Positions 37,298 through 46,281 of a stretch of 64,000 bases of DNA are shown here, piece after piece. This DNA comes from an uncultured Hyphomicrobiales bacterium (GTDB taxonomy: Bacteria; Pseudomonadota; Alphaproteobacteria; Rhizobiales; Rhizobiaceae). The translations under genes were made by a program, and so were the position numbers. A model generated the notes under the pieces. It was not told the origin of the DNA. It was given only the letters and a program-made list of their open reading frames with translations, and ran no database searches. Each line of letters opens with the position of its first letter. Within the stretch, counting starts at the first letter, position 1. The stretch is from contig CALTTH010000015.1 in assembly GCA_943908365.1 (NCBI GenBank), positions 1 to 64,000 on the forward strand. The letters run 5' to 3'.

Positions 37298-37879
37298 TCA
37301 GGCTTTCTTGGTGAGGCTGGCGATGGCTTCTAGAACTTCCGTGGCGATGATATCCTTGCGAACATCGCGGGATTCGATGGTGATGTCGGCTTCGCAATAG
37401 ATGGGGTAACGCTTTTCCATCAGTGCAGCCAGCGTTGCCTTCGGGTTCTCGGTCTTCAGCAAGGGGCGATGATCCCGCTTGTTGACGCGTTCCCACAGCA
37501 CTTCGAGATCGGCTTTCAGCCAGAGCGACACGCCGCCGCGCTTGATGTGTCTACGGGTATTTTCATTGATGAAGGCCCCGCCACCGGTGGAGACGACCTT
37601 GGGTCCACCACGCAACAGGCGCTTGATCACACGCGTTTCCAGTGCCCGGAATTCGTCTTCGCCATAACTGGCAAAGAGCTCCGAGATCGTCATGCGCGAG
37701 ACGCGTTCGATCTCGTCATCCGTATCGACGAAGGGGATCCTCAACTGCTGTGCGACCGACCTGCCGATTGCGGATTTTCCCGCACCCATGAGCCCGACGA
37801 AGACGATGTTGCGCCTGCCCAGGGCGGCACGCGCTTTTTCTCCCAGGCTCTGGGGAAGAGATAAGTTGGTTTCGCTCAT
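37298..37879 (-). CDS. aroK: Shikimate kinase
   Basis: P-loop kinase of 193 residues that phosphorylates shikimate. Walker A is GLMGAGKSAIGR, the shikimate-binding part is FVDTDDEIE, the GGGAF loop is VVSTGGGAFI, and the lid-region arginine is near KRDHRPLL. The ATG at 37879 gives the usual rhizobial length; the frame is open to 37930. It is the first gene of the aroK-aroB pair and is preceded by a palindromic repeat. Confidence 0.95.
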   Translation of the reverse strand: MSETNLSLPQSLGEKARAALGRRNIVFVGLMGAGKSAIGRSVAQQLRIPFVDTDDEIERVSRMTISELFASYGEDEFRALETRVIKRLLRGGPKVVSTGGGAFINENTRRHIKRGGVSLWLKADLEVLWERVNKRDHRPLLKTENPKATLAALMEKRYPIYCEADITIESRDVRKDIIATEVLEAIASLTKKA

Positions 37880-37949
37880 GAATGATGGCCCATTTGGCTT
37901 CGGTATCTTCAAATGTTTACCAAGCGTCAAGCCAAATCGCGCCTTATAG

Positions 37950-37994
37950 GCATGTCGCGCAAAACTGTGCAGCGGTTTTGCGATAACGACATGC
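37950..37994. repeat. Rhizobial-type palindromic intergenic repeat
   Basis: GCATGTCG (37950-37957) and CGACATGC (37987-37994) flank GCAAAAC and GTTTTGC arms. Nested palindromes of this kind are frequent in Agrobacterium/Rhizobium intergenic regions. It lies upstream of aroK. Confidence 0.6.
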
Positions 37995-38165
37995 GATGAA
38001 ACAAGAACCTAAAGCCTGAAGCGCGAATCTGAAAGATCGCGGCGCGCTTTAGACCTAGAAATAGCCCGGCCCGATGACACCGATTGTCATGCAATAAGGG
38101 CAACCACGCCATGCCCTTGCCAAGATGTTCCCACAGGCAAGGCGACCAAGTGCTGCGGAGTGATC

Positions 38166-38318
38166 ATGCCCACCCTTTTCCGTTTCATCTTCATCCTCGC
38201 GGCCATCGCCGGCATAATCTATGGGAGCATGGTATCGCTTGTTTCGCTGGTCAAACCGCGCGAGCGGGAAGTCACGGTGCGTATTCCTTCCGAGCGCCTC
38301 AACCCGCCCACACCTTGA
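38166..38318 (+). CDS. Small single-pass membrane protein (50 aa)
   Basis: Short open frame of 50 codons: ATG at 38166, TGA at 38316-38318. The product begins MPTLFRFIFILAAIAGIIYG, a clear membrane helix, followed by a short charged tail that ends in NPPTP. It lies 14 bases before xerD and probably shares its transcript. A comparable small membrane ORF upstream of xerD is conserved in rhizobia as far as I recall. The function is unknown. Confidence 0.7.
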   Translation: MPTLFRFIFILAAIAGIIYGSMVSLVSLVKPREREVTVRIPSERLNPPTP

Positions 38319-38332
38319 GGAGCAGGCAAGCC

Positions 38333-39286
38333 ATGTCTCGCCAGGATCATGCACGGCTGGAGGGCTTTCTGGAAATGATGAGCGCTGAGCGCGGCGCGGC
38401 GATGAACACGCTTGCCTCCTATGAGCGCGATCTCACCGACCTGATGGCGTTTCTCTCATCGCGCCAGGCGTCATTGACCGAGGCAACCACAGCCGACCTT
38501 TCGGCCTATCTCGCTCACCTTTCTGCGCAAGGCTTTGCTGCATCCTCGCAGGCACGGCGCCTTTCTGCGCTCCGGCAGTTTTACAAGTTTCTCTATTCGG
38601 AAGGTGTTCGCACCGACGATCCGACCGGAATACTGGACGCGCCACGCAAAGGTCGATCTCTTCCAAAAACCATGAGCGTTGCCAGCGTCTCAGCACTTCT
38701 CGCCAAAGCCGCGGAAGAAGCGAGCCTGGAAGGGCCGGGGCAACTGGGGCGCATCCGCATGCATCTTCTGCTGGAGCTGCTCTACGCAACGGGCATGCGT
38801 GTGAGCGAACTCGTCTCCTTGCCGGCCAAGGTCCTGCGTCATGAAGGCCGTTTCCTTATGATCCGGGGCAAGGGCAATAAGGACCGTGTCGTCTTGCTGT
38901 CGCGAACGGCGATCGAGGCGATGGAGAGATATGATGAAGCCCGCAAGGCGCTTGCGCCGAAGGGCAAGTCAGACGAAGAAAGCCCCTGGCTTTTTCCCTC
39001 CGCCGGCAAGGAGGGGCATCTGCCCCGTCAGGTGTTCGCCCGCGACTTGAAGGATATCGCCATCCGCGCCGGGCTCACCCCGTCGGCTGTCTCGCCGCAT
39101 GTGCTGAGGCACGCCTTTGCCAGCCATCTTCTGCAGAACGGCGCGGATCTGCGCGCAGTGCAGGAACTGCTCGGCCATTCGGACATTTCAACGACACAAA
39201 TATACACACATGTGTTGGAAGAACGCCTACAAGAGTTGGTACAAACGCACCACCCTCTTGCCAAACAGGGCAAAAACCTTGATTAG
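38333..39286 (+). CDS. xerD: Tyrosine recombinase XerD
   Basis: Site-specific recombinase of 317 residues that resolves chromosome dimers at dif with XerC. It has an N-terminal SAM-like core-binding domain and a catalytic domain with the arginine in LYATGMRVSELVSL, the box HVLRHAFASHLL, and the nucleophile tyrosine in TTQIYTHV. It lies in a core-gene setting next to aroK and accA, so it is the housekeeping recombinase rather than an element integrase. The ATG at 38333 gives the usual length. Confidence 0.94.
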   Translation: MSRQDHARLEGFLEMMSAERGAAMNTLASYERDLTDLMAFLSSRQASLTEATTADLSAYLAHLSAQGFAASSQARRLSALRQFYKFLYSEGVRTDDPTGILDAPRKGRSLPKTMSVASVSALLAKAAEEASLEGPGQLGRIRMHLLLELLYATGMRVSELVSLPAKVLRHEGRFLMIRGKGNKDRVVLLSRTAIEAMERYDEARKALAPKGKSDEESPWLFPSAGKEGHLPRQVFARDLKDIAIRAGLTPSAVSPHVLRHAFASHLLQNGADLRAVQELLGHSDISTTQIYTHVLEERLQELVQTHHPLAKQGKNLD

Positions 39287-39349
39287 AGCGACCGGAACCG
39301 CCGGGAGAGCCCGGTCAAACCTTGCGCAAAACGATCGGAAACGGATCTC

Positions 39350-40303
39350 ATGCTCAGCTATCTCGACTTCGAAAAACCCATTTCGGACCTGGAAGGCAAG
39401 ATTCTTGAACTGAAGAAACTGGCCGCAGAAGACGAGAGCATAGATACGTCCGAGGAAATTTCGCGTCTGGAAGCGCGCGTCAATGACGCGATGCAGGACA
39501 TCTATTCCAAGCTGAATGCCTGGCAGAAGACACAGGTTGCCCGCCACCCGCAGCGCCCCCACTTCATCGACTATGCGAGCGCGCTCTTCACCGACTTCAC
39601 GCCGCTGGCGGGTGACCGCAAGTTTGCCGAAGATGCCGCCATCCAGGCAGGTCTTGGCCGTTTCAACGGTCAGCCAGTCGCCATTATCGGCCAGGAAAAA
39701 GGTAACGACACGAAGTCGCGCCTCAAGCATAATTTCGGTAGCCCGCGTCCGGAAGGATACCGAAAGGCGATCCGCGTTCTGGAACTGGCCGACCGCTTCT
39801 CTCTCCCCGTCGTGACGCTCATCGATACCGCCGGCGCCTACCCGGGTGTCGGTGCTGAAGAACGCGGTCAGGCGGAAGCCATCGCCCGGTCGACGGAAAT
39901 GTGCCTGAACGTCAAGGTGCCGATCGTGTCAGTTGTCATCGGCGAAGGCGGCTCCGGCGGCGCCATCGCGATCGCAACAGGCAACCGCGTCTACATGCTC
40001 GAACATGCAATCTATTCGGTAATCTCCCCCGAAGGTGCAGCCTCCATTCTCTGGCGCGACTCGACCCGCGCCAAGGAAGCCGCAACCAACATGAAGATCA
40101 CTTCCGACGACCTGAAGGCGCTCGGCGTCATCGACGGTATCATCCCGGAGCCGATCGGCGGCGCCCATCGCGACCCTTCAGGCGTGATCGCCGCGACAGG
40201 GAAAACAATCGAATCTGCGTTGAAAGAACTAACGGCTCAAACCGGCAGCCAGCTTCGCGCCGAGCGTCGTCAGAAGTTCCTGGATATCGGCCGCAGCCTG
40301 TAA
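39350..40303 (+). CDS. accA: Acetyl-CoA carboxylase carboxyltransferase, alpha subunit
   Basis: Alpha subunit of 317 residues of the carboxyltransferase that makes malonyl-CoA for fatty-acid synthesis, partnering AccD. It begins MLSYLDFEKPISDLEGKI and contains RHPQRPHFIDYA, IDTAGAYPGVGAEERGQAEAIA and SVVIGEGGSGGAIAIA, all typical. A terminator-like hairpin follows about 30 bases after the stop. Confidence 0.97.
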   Translation: MLSYLDFEKPISDLEGKILELKKLAAEDESIDTSEEISRLEARVNDAMQDIYSKLNAWQKTQVARHPQRPHFIDYASALFTDFTPLAGDRKFAEDAAIQAGLGRFNGQPVAIIGQEKGNDTKSRLKHNFGSPRPEGYRKAIRVLELADRFSLPVVTLIDTAGAYPGVGAEERGQAEAIARSTEMCLNVKVPIVSVVIGEGGSGGAIAIATGNRVYMLEHAIYSVISPEGAASILWRDSTRAKEAATNMKITSDDLKALGVIDGIIPEPIGGAHRDPSGVIAATGKTIESALKELTAQTGSQLRAERRQKFLDIGRSL

Positions 40304-40330
40304 TTCGCTTGACCCTGCTTTCTGTTTGCG

Positions 40331-40358
40331 AAGGCGTGCCACTCCCGGTGCGCCTTTT
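40331..40358 (+). terminator. Probable terminator of accA
   Basis: AAGGCG (40331-40336) pairs with CGCCTT (40351-40356), with an inner CAC/GTG pair, followed by T residues. It lies shortly after the accA stop. Confidence 0.55.
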
Positions 40359-40476
40359 GCTTATCTGTGGTTCACGCAGCCACGCAATGGGCCTGCTTTC
40401 TCGCAAACGCCGCTTTTGTCTCGCGATAATATGCAATATGAGAAATATTTCATATTTGTGACAACAGGAGACAGTG

Positions 40477-41214
40477 ATGTCGGTATTGGCGTCGGTAAGC
40501 GATACGTCACGATCCCCGTTAAGACTTCTGGAAAAGCCGCTGGCGTCTGGAATGTCGCGTGAGGTCTACGCTCTTCCCGGAACCAACATGCTCGTGAAGG
40601 TGCAGACAAAGATACCGCCACGCCGCTACTTCCAGAACATCCGGCTGCTGTATCTGGTGCGGCGTTTCTACAAGGCCATCGTGCCGTTACGACGCGAATT
40701 GAGGGAGTATGAACGCGTCGCACAGGAAGGTCCCAGAACCGCGCGCCATCTGCAGCATTTTGCAGGCGTCGTTTCCACCGACAGGGGCACGGGCATTCTG
40801 GTGAAGGCTGTGCGCCGGAAGAACGGTGCTCTTGCGATGACCCTTCAGGACGCGATCGAGAGCGGGCAATACAGCCAGCAGACCGACGAAGCTCTTTCGG
40901 AATTCCTGGACTGGCTCATCAAAAGCGACATCGTTGCTGTGGATGTTCACCTGAAAAATATCGTCGTGGACGAGAAGAACGGCGCACTCGTCCTGATCGA
41001 CGGCATTGGAGACAAGACCTTCCTTCCCGTCCGGTCATGGTTTTCCTGGCTGAACACGAGCTATAAGAAGCGACTGGCCCAGTCGATCCATGCAGAAGTG
41101 GCGCACCGCTTTATGAAAGCAGCGTTGAGGACCCGGACTGTTCTTCTGCTCTTCACATTCGCAGGTACGATACTGGGTATCGATATCTCAGACGGTCAGT
41201 TGATCGATGGATGA
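40477..41214 (+). CDS. YrbL-like (PhoP regulatory network) kinase-fold protein
   Basis: Protein of 245 residues resembling the YrbL family (PF10707), a protein-kinase-like fold of unknown activity. Landmarks are GMSREVYALPGTNMLVKVQ (a nucleotide-loop-like start), YERVAQEG and VAVDVHLKNIVVDE, which looks like a degenerate kinase catalytic loop. GGAG lies upstream of the ATG at 40477; an adjacent GTG at 40474 is also possible. Members have been tied to envelope or lipopolysaccharide modification, and this gene is near the polysaccharide cluster, but a link is only suggested. Confidence 0.7.
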   Translation: MSVLASVSDTSRSPLRLLEKPLASGMSREVYALPGTNMLVKVQTKIPPRRYFQNIRLLYLVRRFYKAIVPLRRELREYERVAQEGPRTARHLQHFAGVVSTDRGTGILVKAVRRKNGALAMTLQDAIESGQYSQQTDEALSEFLDWLIKSDIVAVDVHLKNIVVDEKNGALVLIDGIGDKTFLPVRSWFSWLNTSYKKRLAQSIHAEVAHRFMKAALRTRTVLLLFTFAGTILGIDISDGQLIDG

Positions 41215-41344
41215 ATCTTCTTAGTTTCCAATAAGCCCGTGGACACCTGCACCTTACCCCAGCAAACTATTGACTCGATCTCGATCTTGCGTTGTATCGT
41301 CGATGGAGGGACGTAGGGGCGTCTCCAAGGGGTAAAGGGACATC

Positions 41345-41719
41345 ATGAAAAAGATTTTGACGCTGCTGGTCGCAGGACTGGCCGTGACCGCCTGTGCAAA
41401 AAGACCAGATGCTATTGTTCCAGTCGATGTGCCGATGGCCGCTTATGGAAACATGGACTGCCAATCATTGGCGCAGGAATACCTGAAGGAGCAGACCGCT
41501 CTATTGGCCGTCTCCAAGCAACAGAACGATGCCGCAACAGGCGATGCTTTTGGCGTCTTCCTAATAGGCGTTCCGATGTCGAGCACCTTTGGTGGTGATA
41601 AGGAAGGTCAGGTGGCTGTCACAAAAGGCAAAGTCAACGCGATTGAAGCCAATCTGAGAAGCAAAGGCTGCAACATTCCCGCGGTGACAAAACCGGGAAG
41701 CAAAAAGCCGGCGAAATGA
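41345..41719 (+). CDS. Small putative lipoprotein
   Basis: Protein of 124 residues with a lipoprotein-type signal (MKKILTLLVAGLAVTACAK; the cysteine follows VTA). The mature part has a second region GDAFGVFLIGVPMSSTFGGD and a lysine-rich C-terminus. No domain is recognised. The signal predicts anchoring in the inner or outer membrane. GGGGTAAAGGGA precedes the ATG. It stands alone before the polysaccharide cluster. Confidence 0.7.
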   Translation: MKKILTLLVAGLAVTACAKRPDAIVPVDVPMAAYGNMDCQSLAQEYLKEQTALLAVSKQQNDAATGDAFGVFLIGVPMSSTFGGDKEGQVAVTKGKVNAIEANLRSKGCNIPAVTKPGSKKPAK

Positions 41720-42143
41720 ATGAGACGAGCGCTGCCTGGATCGCTTGACTAATCGCTCATCGGGCGCAGCCGAAGAGATTGAAAAGGGTAGGACAGATCG
41801 TTCCAACGATATGAATCCCGGCAGTTCGTTTTTTATGATGGCCGAAGCCGCCCTATTTAGAGCGAACTGGGATGCGGGTGAATTGCCGGGACCGCTCGGC
41901 GGACTAAGCGCCCAATTCCGCCGTCGGCCGATTTGCTCGGTCTTTCATCTTTGCGTAGGCTTTCGTTCTCCTCAATGCTTCTACTCATGAGCATGTACAT
42001 TTTATTTTGGCTGATGTAACAGGTTGCCCATGTTGCGGGTGGCGTCGAGGAGGCGCTACTTGGTCGGCCCTCATGTTCTCGAGATGCCATTGCGTGCCGG
42101 AGAGCTATTTGGCGAAGAGTTTGTGAAACAGGACGGATTGAGC
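41720..42143. other. Non-coding region before the polysaccharide cluster
   Basis: About 420 bases in which I see no supported gene. A short open frame at 41745-41990 has no recognisable features. The region must hold the promoter of the downstream sugar-nucleotide operon, and base composition falls from here onward, marking the likely edge of the acquired cluster. Confidence 0.5.
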
Positions 42144-42914
42144 TTGAAAGCTGTGATACTGGCCGGTGGCCTCGGAACTCGCATTTCTGAAGAGACTCAC
42201 CTTCGTCCGAAACCGATGATCGAGATCGGTGGTAAACCCATTCTCTGGCACATCATGAAGTTGTACTCGGCGCATGGGGTGAATGATTTCATCATCTGCT
42301 GCGGCTACAAGGGCTACGTGATCAAAGAATATTTCGCCAATTACTTTCTTCACATGTCCGACGTTACGTTTGATATGAGCCACAATGAAATGCAGGTTCA
42401 TCGACGCAACGCTGAGCCTTGGAAGGTGACGCTGCTTGATACCGGCGAAGCCACAATGACCGGCGGTCGTCTGAAGCGCGTCGGAGAGTACCTCGAAGGC
42501 GAAGAGAGTTTCTGCTTTACTTATGGCGACGGTCTCAGCGACGTTAATGTGACTGACCTCATCGCGTTTCACACAGAACACGGGAAGCTTGCGACGGTGA
42601 CAGCCGTTCATCCACCTGCACGATACGGTGCTTTGGACCTTGATGGCAGCAAGGTCACGGGGTTTGTCGAAAAGCCGCGTGGAGACGGTGGTCTCATCAA
42701 TGGTGGTTTCTTCGTTCTTTCTCCTAAGTGCCTGGATTTCATTGAGGCGGACAGCACGCCATGGGAAGGGGTTCCTATGATGAATTTGGCGGCTCAAGGC
42801 GATCTCATGGCTTACGAACACGATGGTTTCTGGCAGCCAATGGACACTCTTCGAGAGAAAAATCTTTTGGAAGAGCTTTGGGCCTCTAACAGGGCGCCTT
42901 GGAAAATCTGGTGA
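42144..42914 (+). CDS. rfbF: Glucose-1-phosphate cytidylyltransferase
   Basis: Makes CDP-glucose from CTP and glucose-1-phosphate, the first step toward CDP-6-deoxyhexoses. The nucleotidyltransferase motif is KAVILAGGLGTRISEETHLRPKPM and the middle stretch FCFTYGDGLSDVN is diagnostic of RfbF. The likely start is TTG at 42144, giving the canonical MKAVILAGG, with AGGA ten bases upstream; no suitable ATG is nearby. Length is about 256 residues. It is the first gene of a tightly packed operon, with rfbG starting 2 bases after its stop. Confidence 0.93.
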   Translation: MKAVILAGGLGTRISEETHLRPKPMIEIGGKPILWHIMKLYSAHGVNDFIICCGYKGYVIKEYFANYFLHMSDVTFDMSHNEMQVHRRNAEPWKVTLLDTGEATMTGGRLKRVGEYLEGEESFCFTYGDGLSDVNVTDLIAFHTEHGKLATVTAVHPPARYGALDLDGSKVTGFVEKPRGDGGLINGGFFVLSPKCLDFIEADSTPWEGVPMMNLAAQGDLMAYEHDGFWQPMDTLREKNLLEELWASNRAPWKIW

Positions 42915-42916
42915 CT

Positions 42917-43977
42917 ATGAACGGAGCGCTCCCCAATCACGGTTTTTGGCGTGGCAAGAATGTTCTACTGACGGGCCACACCGGCTTTAAGGGGCGTGGC
43001 TGTCGCTCTGGCTCACTAAAATGGGGGCACATGTCACAGGCGTTGGCTTGCCGCCGACCGCTGAGCCTAGTCTCCACTCACTTTTGCCTGCTCCGTCGAA
43101 AAGTTATCTTCAGGATATTCGCGACAGGTCACAGCTTCTCGTGATTGGAAAAGCGGCGTCGCCGGATATCATCCTGCATCTCGCCGCGCAGGCACTCGTG
43201 CGGCCAAGCTACGATGATCCTGTTGGAACCTTCGAGACGAATGTGATCGGCACAGCCAATCTGTTGGAGTGCACCCGGCACCTGCCGTCCGCACGCGTTG
43301 TCGTGGTGGTGACAACCGATAAAGTTTACCAGAACCTAGAGCATCCCCTCCCATATCGTGAGAACGATCACTTGGGCGGGCACGATCCATATAGTGCGAG
43401 CAAGGCGGCTTGCGAACTCGTTGTCGCGAGTTATAGGGAGAGCTTTCTAAGGGAAGCCGACGTCGCGATTGCGACGGCGCGCGCCGGGAATGTGATTGGT
43501 GGCGGCGACTGGTCGGCCGATCGTCTTTTGCCGGATGCCGTTCGGGCTTGGCAGTCGAATACGCCTCTTCACGTGCGGCGTCCCGAAGCCAGAAGGCCGT
43601 GGCAACATGTCTTGGAGCCGCTTTCGGCGTATCTGGTCTTGGCGGAACGTCTGTGGGAGGAACCTCAACTTTTCGGCAGTTACAACTTCGGCCCCGTGAG
43701 CCATGAAGCGGCGTCAGTCCATGAGGTGATCGAAATCGCTCGCTCCGCCTTCGGCCAAGGAGACGTCATCTACGGCGACGGGACCGAGGGTCCACACGAG
43801 GCGGGATGGCTTGCATTGGAAACCGCAAAGGCGCGACATGTCCTCAACGTGGCCCCAAGGTGGACATTGAGCCAGGCCATTACGCGCACGATGACATGGT
43901 ACCGCGATCAAGCCCAAGGTGCAGATGTATACGGGCTTTGCGAGGCGGAAATTTCTGCTTATGAGGCCGCGGCGTGA
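42917..43977 (+). pseudogene. rfbG: CDP-glucose 4,6-dehydratase, frameshifted near its 5' end
   Basis: Extended short-chain dehydrogenase that turns CDP-glucose into CDP-4-keto-6-deoxyglucose. The frame begins at ATG 42917 (MNGALPNHGFWRGKNVLLTG, then HTGFKG). It leaves the correct frame at the G-run 42991-42994, where one G appears missing. From about 43000 the correct sequence continues in another frame (LTKMGAHVTGVGLPP onward to 43977). Adding one G would restore the expected GFKGAWLSLWLTKMG. Later motifs are intact: LHLAAQALVRPSYDDP, TTDKVYQN and the catalytic YSASKAACE. It is either a sequencing error in a homopolymer, a real null mutation, or a phase-variable tract. Confidence 0.85.
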
Positions 43978-44534
43978 CACGCTTCACCATACACGAGTTG
44001 CCGCTACCGGGTCTCAAGGTCGTTGAGCGACAAAATCTGGGTGACCCGCGCGGCTTTCTCTCTCGCATGTTCTGCGCAGAGGAACTTGCAGCAGCGGGTT
44101 GGACCTCTCCAATTGCCCAGATCAATTTGACCAGGACACTACAGAGAGGAACGGTGCGCGGTATGCACTATCAGCACCCGCCGCATTCCGAGATGAAACT
44201 TGTCAATTGCCTGCGCGGTGCCGTGCTCGATATCGCTGTTGATCTGAGAAGCGGATCGCCAACCTTCCTGCAATGGCAGGCAGAAGAACTTTCTGCGGAG
44301 AATCGGCGTTCGATGCTGATCCCAGAAGGTTTCGCTCATGGCTTTCAAACTTTGACCGATGACTGTGAGCTTCTCTACTTTCATTCCGTAAAACATGTTC
44401 CGGGGTCCGAAGGTGCACTGAGCGCACTTGATCCAAGGCTAAATATTGGTTGGCCTTTAGAGATTACTGAAATGTCTGAACGCGACCGCTTGCATCCGCG
44501 TCTCACCGATCAATTCACAGGACTAACTCTATGA
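43974..44534 (+). CDS. rfbC: NDP-4-keto-6-deoxyhexose 3,5-epimerase-like protein
   Basis: Cupin-fold epimerase of 186 residues of the RmlC family. Landmarks are LGDPRGFLSRMFCAEEL, QINLTRTLQRGTVRGMHYQHPPH with the catalytic histidine, and IPEGFAHGFQTLTDDCELLYFHS. It overlaps the rfbG frame by 4 bases. In this cluster it would act on CDP-4-keto-6-deoxyglucose rather than on a dTDP sugar, by context. Confidence 0.88.
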   Translation: MTRFTIHELPLPGLKVVERQNLGDPRGFLSRMFCAEELAAAGWTSPIAQINLTRTLQRGTVRGMHYQHPPHSEMKLVNCLRGAVLDIAVDLRSGSPTFLQWQAEELSAENRRSMLIPEGFAHGFQTLTDDCELLYFHSVKHVPGSEGALSALDPRLNIGWPLEITEMSERDRLHPRLTDQFTGLTL

Positions 44535-45754
44535 AGTGCCGCCATTGCGCCAGCGAGCTTCGCTGTGACTTTCTCGATCTTGGCTTTGCCCCGCCATCAA
44601 ACGCGTATCTGACAAAAGATGCGCTCTCGAAGCCGGAAGTGTACTTTCCGCTGCGCCTAAAAGTGTGTGAGGAATGCTGGTTGGTGCAGACGGAGGATTA
44701 TGCCTCAGCAGAGACCTTCTTCAGTTCCGACTATGCCTACTTTTCCAGCGCATCGAGAAGCTGGCTCGACCATGCATCTCGGTACACCGACATGATTACA
44801 AAGCGCCTCTGCCTGAGCGACGAAAGCATGGTGATTGAGGTTGCCTCCAATGACGGTTACCTACTCCGAAATTTTGTCGCCGCCGGCATCCCTTGTCTTG
44901 GCATTGAGCCGACCGACAGCACTGCTGAAGCCGCAGAAGCCCTCGGAATACCGGTTTTGCGAAAGTTTTTTGGTGAGGAACTGGCGAAATCCCTGGCATC
45001 GGAAGGTCGTACGGCCGATCTCATTCTCGGCAATAACGTCTACGCGCATGTTCCTGACATCAACGACTTCACGCGAGGTTTAAAGGCTGTCCTGAAGATG
45101 GGGGGAACCATCACACTTGAGTTTCCTCATCTCATGGAACTGATTGAGCACAACCAGTTCGATACTGTCTACCACGAACATTTCTCCTACCTTTCGCTCT
45201 TCACGGTACGAAGGATCTTTGAGAAGGCGGGATTGAGAGTGTTCGATGTCGAGCAACTGACGACGCATGGCGGTAGCTTGCGCGTTTACGGATGCCATGA
45301 AGATGATCAGAGAGCCACCCTTGGATCTGTCCAGCAAATAATCGATCAAGAGGCGGATCGGGGCTTGAGAGACAAGGCTGTCTACGCGGATTTTCAGCAG
45401 AAAGCCGAAACGGTCAAGAACGACGTGCTGCGCTTTTTGCTGCAGGCCAAGCAGGACGGCAAAACCGTGGGCGCATATGGTGCCGCTGCGAAGGGCAACA
45501 CGCTGTTGAACTTTGCAGGCGTTAAGCCTGATCTCCTGCCTTTTGTGTGCGATGCAGCGGCGGCAAAGCAAAACAAGTATTTGCCAGGAAGCCATATTCC
45601 TGTCGTTCATCCAAATGCGATAGGCATGCGGAAACCAGATTACGTTGTCGTGCTACCGTGGAACATTTTCGATGAAGTGAGACAGCAACTAGCTTTTCTC
45701 ACCGAAAGTGGAACGAGGTTCGTCACGTGCGTGCCGCAGTTAACGGTAATCTGA
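44531..45754 (+). CDS. Sugar-nucleotide C-methyltransferase
   Basis: SAM-dependent methyltransferase of 407 residues of the TylC3/NovU type (zinc-binding N-terminus, central methyltransferase fold, C-terminal Methyltransf_14 domain). The zinc site is CRHCASELRC plus LKVCEECWLVQ; the SAM loop is VIEVASNDGYLLRNF; and VGAYGAAAKGNTLLNF is typical of the C-terminal domain. Such enzymes add a C-methyl branch to keto-deoxysugars, so this cluster probably makes a branched CDP-sugar. It overlaps the epimerase gene by 4 bases. Confidence 0.88.
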   Translation: MKCRHCASELRCDFLDLGFAPPSNAYLTKDALSKPEVYFPLRLKVCEECWLVQTEDYASAETFFSSDYAYFSSASRSWLDHASRYTDMITKRLCLSDESMVIEVASNDGYLLRNFVAAGIPCLGIEPTDSTAEAAEALGIPVLRKFFGEELAKSLASEGRTADLILGNNVYAHVPDINDFTRGLKAVLKMGGTITLEFPHLMELIEHNQFDTVYHEHFSYLSLFTVRRIFEKAGLRVFDVEQLTTHGGSLRVYGCHEDDQRATLGSVQQIIDQEADRGLRDKAVYADFQQKAETVKNDVLRFLLQAKQDGKTVGAYGAAAKGNTLLNFAGVKPDLLPFVCDAAAAKQNKYLPGSHIPVVHPNAIGMRKPDYVVVLPWNIFDEVRQQLAFLTESGTRFVTCVPQLTVI

Positions 45755-45792
45755 GTACTTGGTGTCTCGTTTCATCGCTGCAGGATTCTGTC

Positions 45793-46281
45793 ATGATTCA
45801 AATCCATCCATCGGCTAAAATCAGCAATCTTTGCGATCTTGAGGATTCGACCCGCGGCACAAAAATCGTCATTGGTGAAAATTGCGTTCTCGATAGCTTC
45901 GTCAAGATAAAGCCTGCGGGTGGCAGCGGCGACGTCTTGATCGGGTCATTCTGCTACATCAACAGCGGCTGTGTCTTTTACTCGGGGTCGGGTATCCAGA
46001 TAGGAAACAATGTTCTAATCGCAGCAAATTGCACCTTTGCTCCAGTCAATCACGCATTTCGCGACCCTGATAAACTCATTCGAGAGCAGGGGTTTCTCTC
46101 CAGTCGGGGCGGGATCAGAGTTGAGGATGACGTTTGGATTGGGGCAAATAGTGTGATCTTAGATGGTGCACATTTGCGCCAGGGTTGCGTTATCGGCGCT
46201 GGGTCGATTGTACGTGGTGAAGTTCCGAGTTATGCCGTCATGGGCGGAAATCCACTCAAAATGCTTGGCAGTCGAAAATGA
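45793..46281 (+). CDS. Hexapeptide-repeat O-acetyltransferase
   Basis: Left-handed beta-helix acyltransferase of 162 residues in the maltose/galactoside acetyltransferase group. It has repeating hexads from VIGENCVLD through IGNNVLIAANCTF, a catalytic histidine in APVNHAF, and DDVWIGANSVILDGAHL near the C-terminus. The ATG at 45793 begins MIQIHPSAKISNL. It overlaps the next gene by 4 bases. It probably acetylates the deoxysugar or a polymer residue. Confidence 0.85.
   Translation: MIQIHPSAKISNLCDLEDSTRGTKIVIGENCVLDSFVKIKPAGGSGDVLIGSFCYINSGCVFYSGSGIQIGNNVLIAANCTFAPVNHAFRDPDKLIREQGFLSSRGGIRVEDDVWIGANSVILDGAHLRQGCVIGAGSIVRGEVPSYAVMGGNPLKMLGSRK

Noticed and set aside
38333..39286. XerD as a mobile-element integrase
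   Set aside because: It lies between aroK and accA in a core-gene setting, with the length and motifs of the housekeeping recombinase.
41745..41990. An 81-codon open frame before rfbF
   Set aside because: It has no ribosome site, no recognisable features and codon use unlike its neighbours; probably not a gene.
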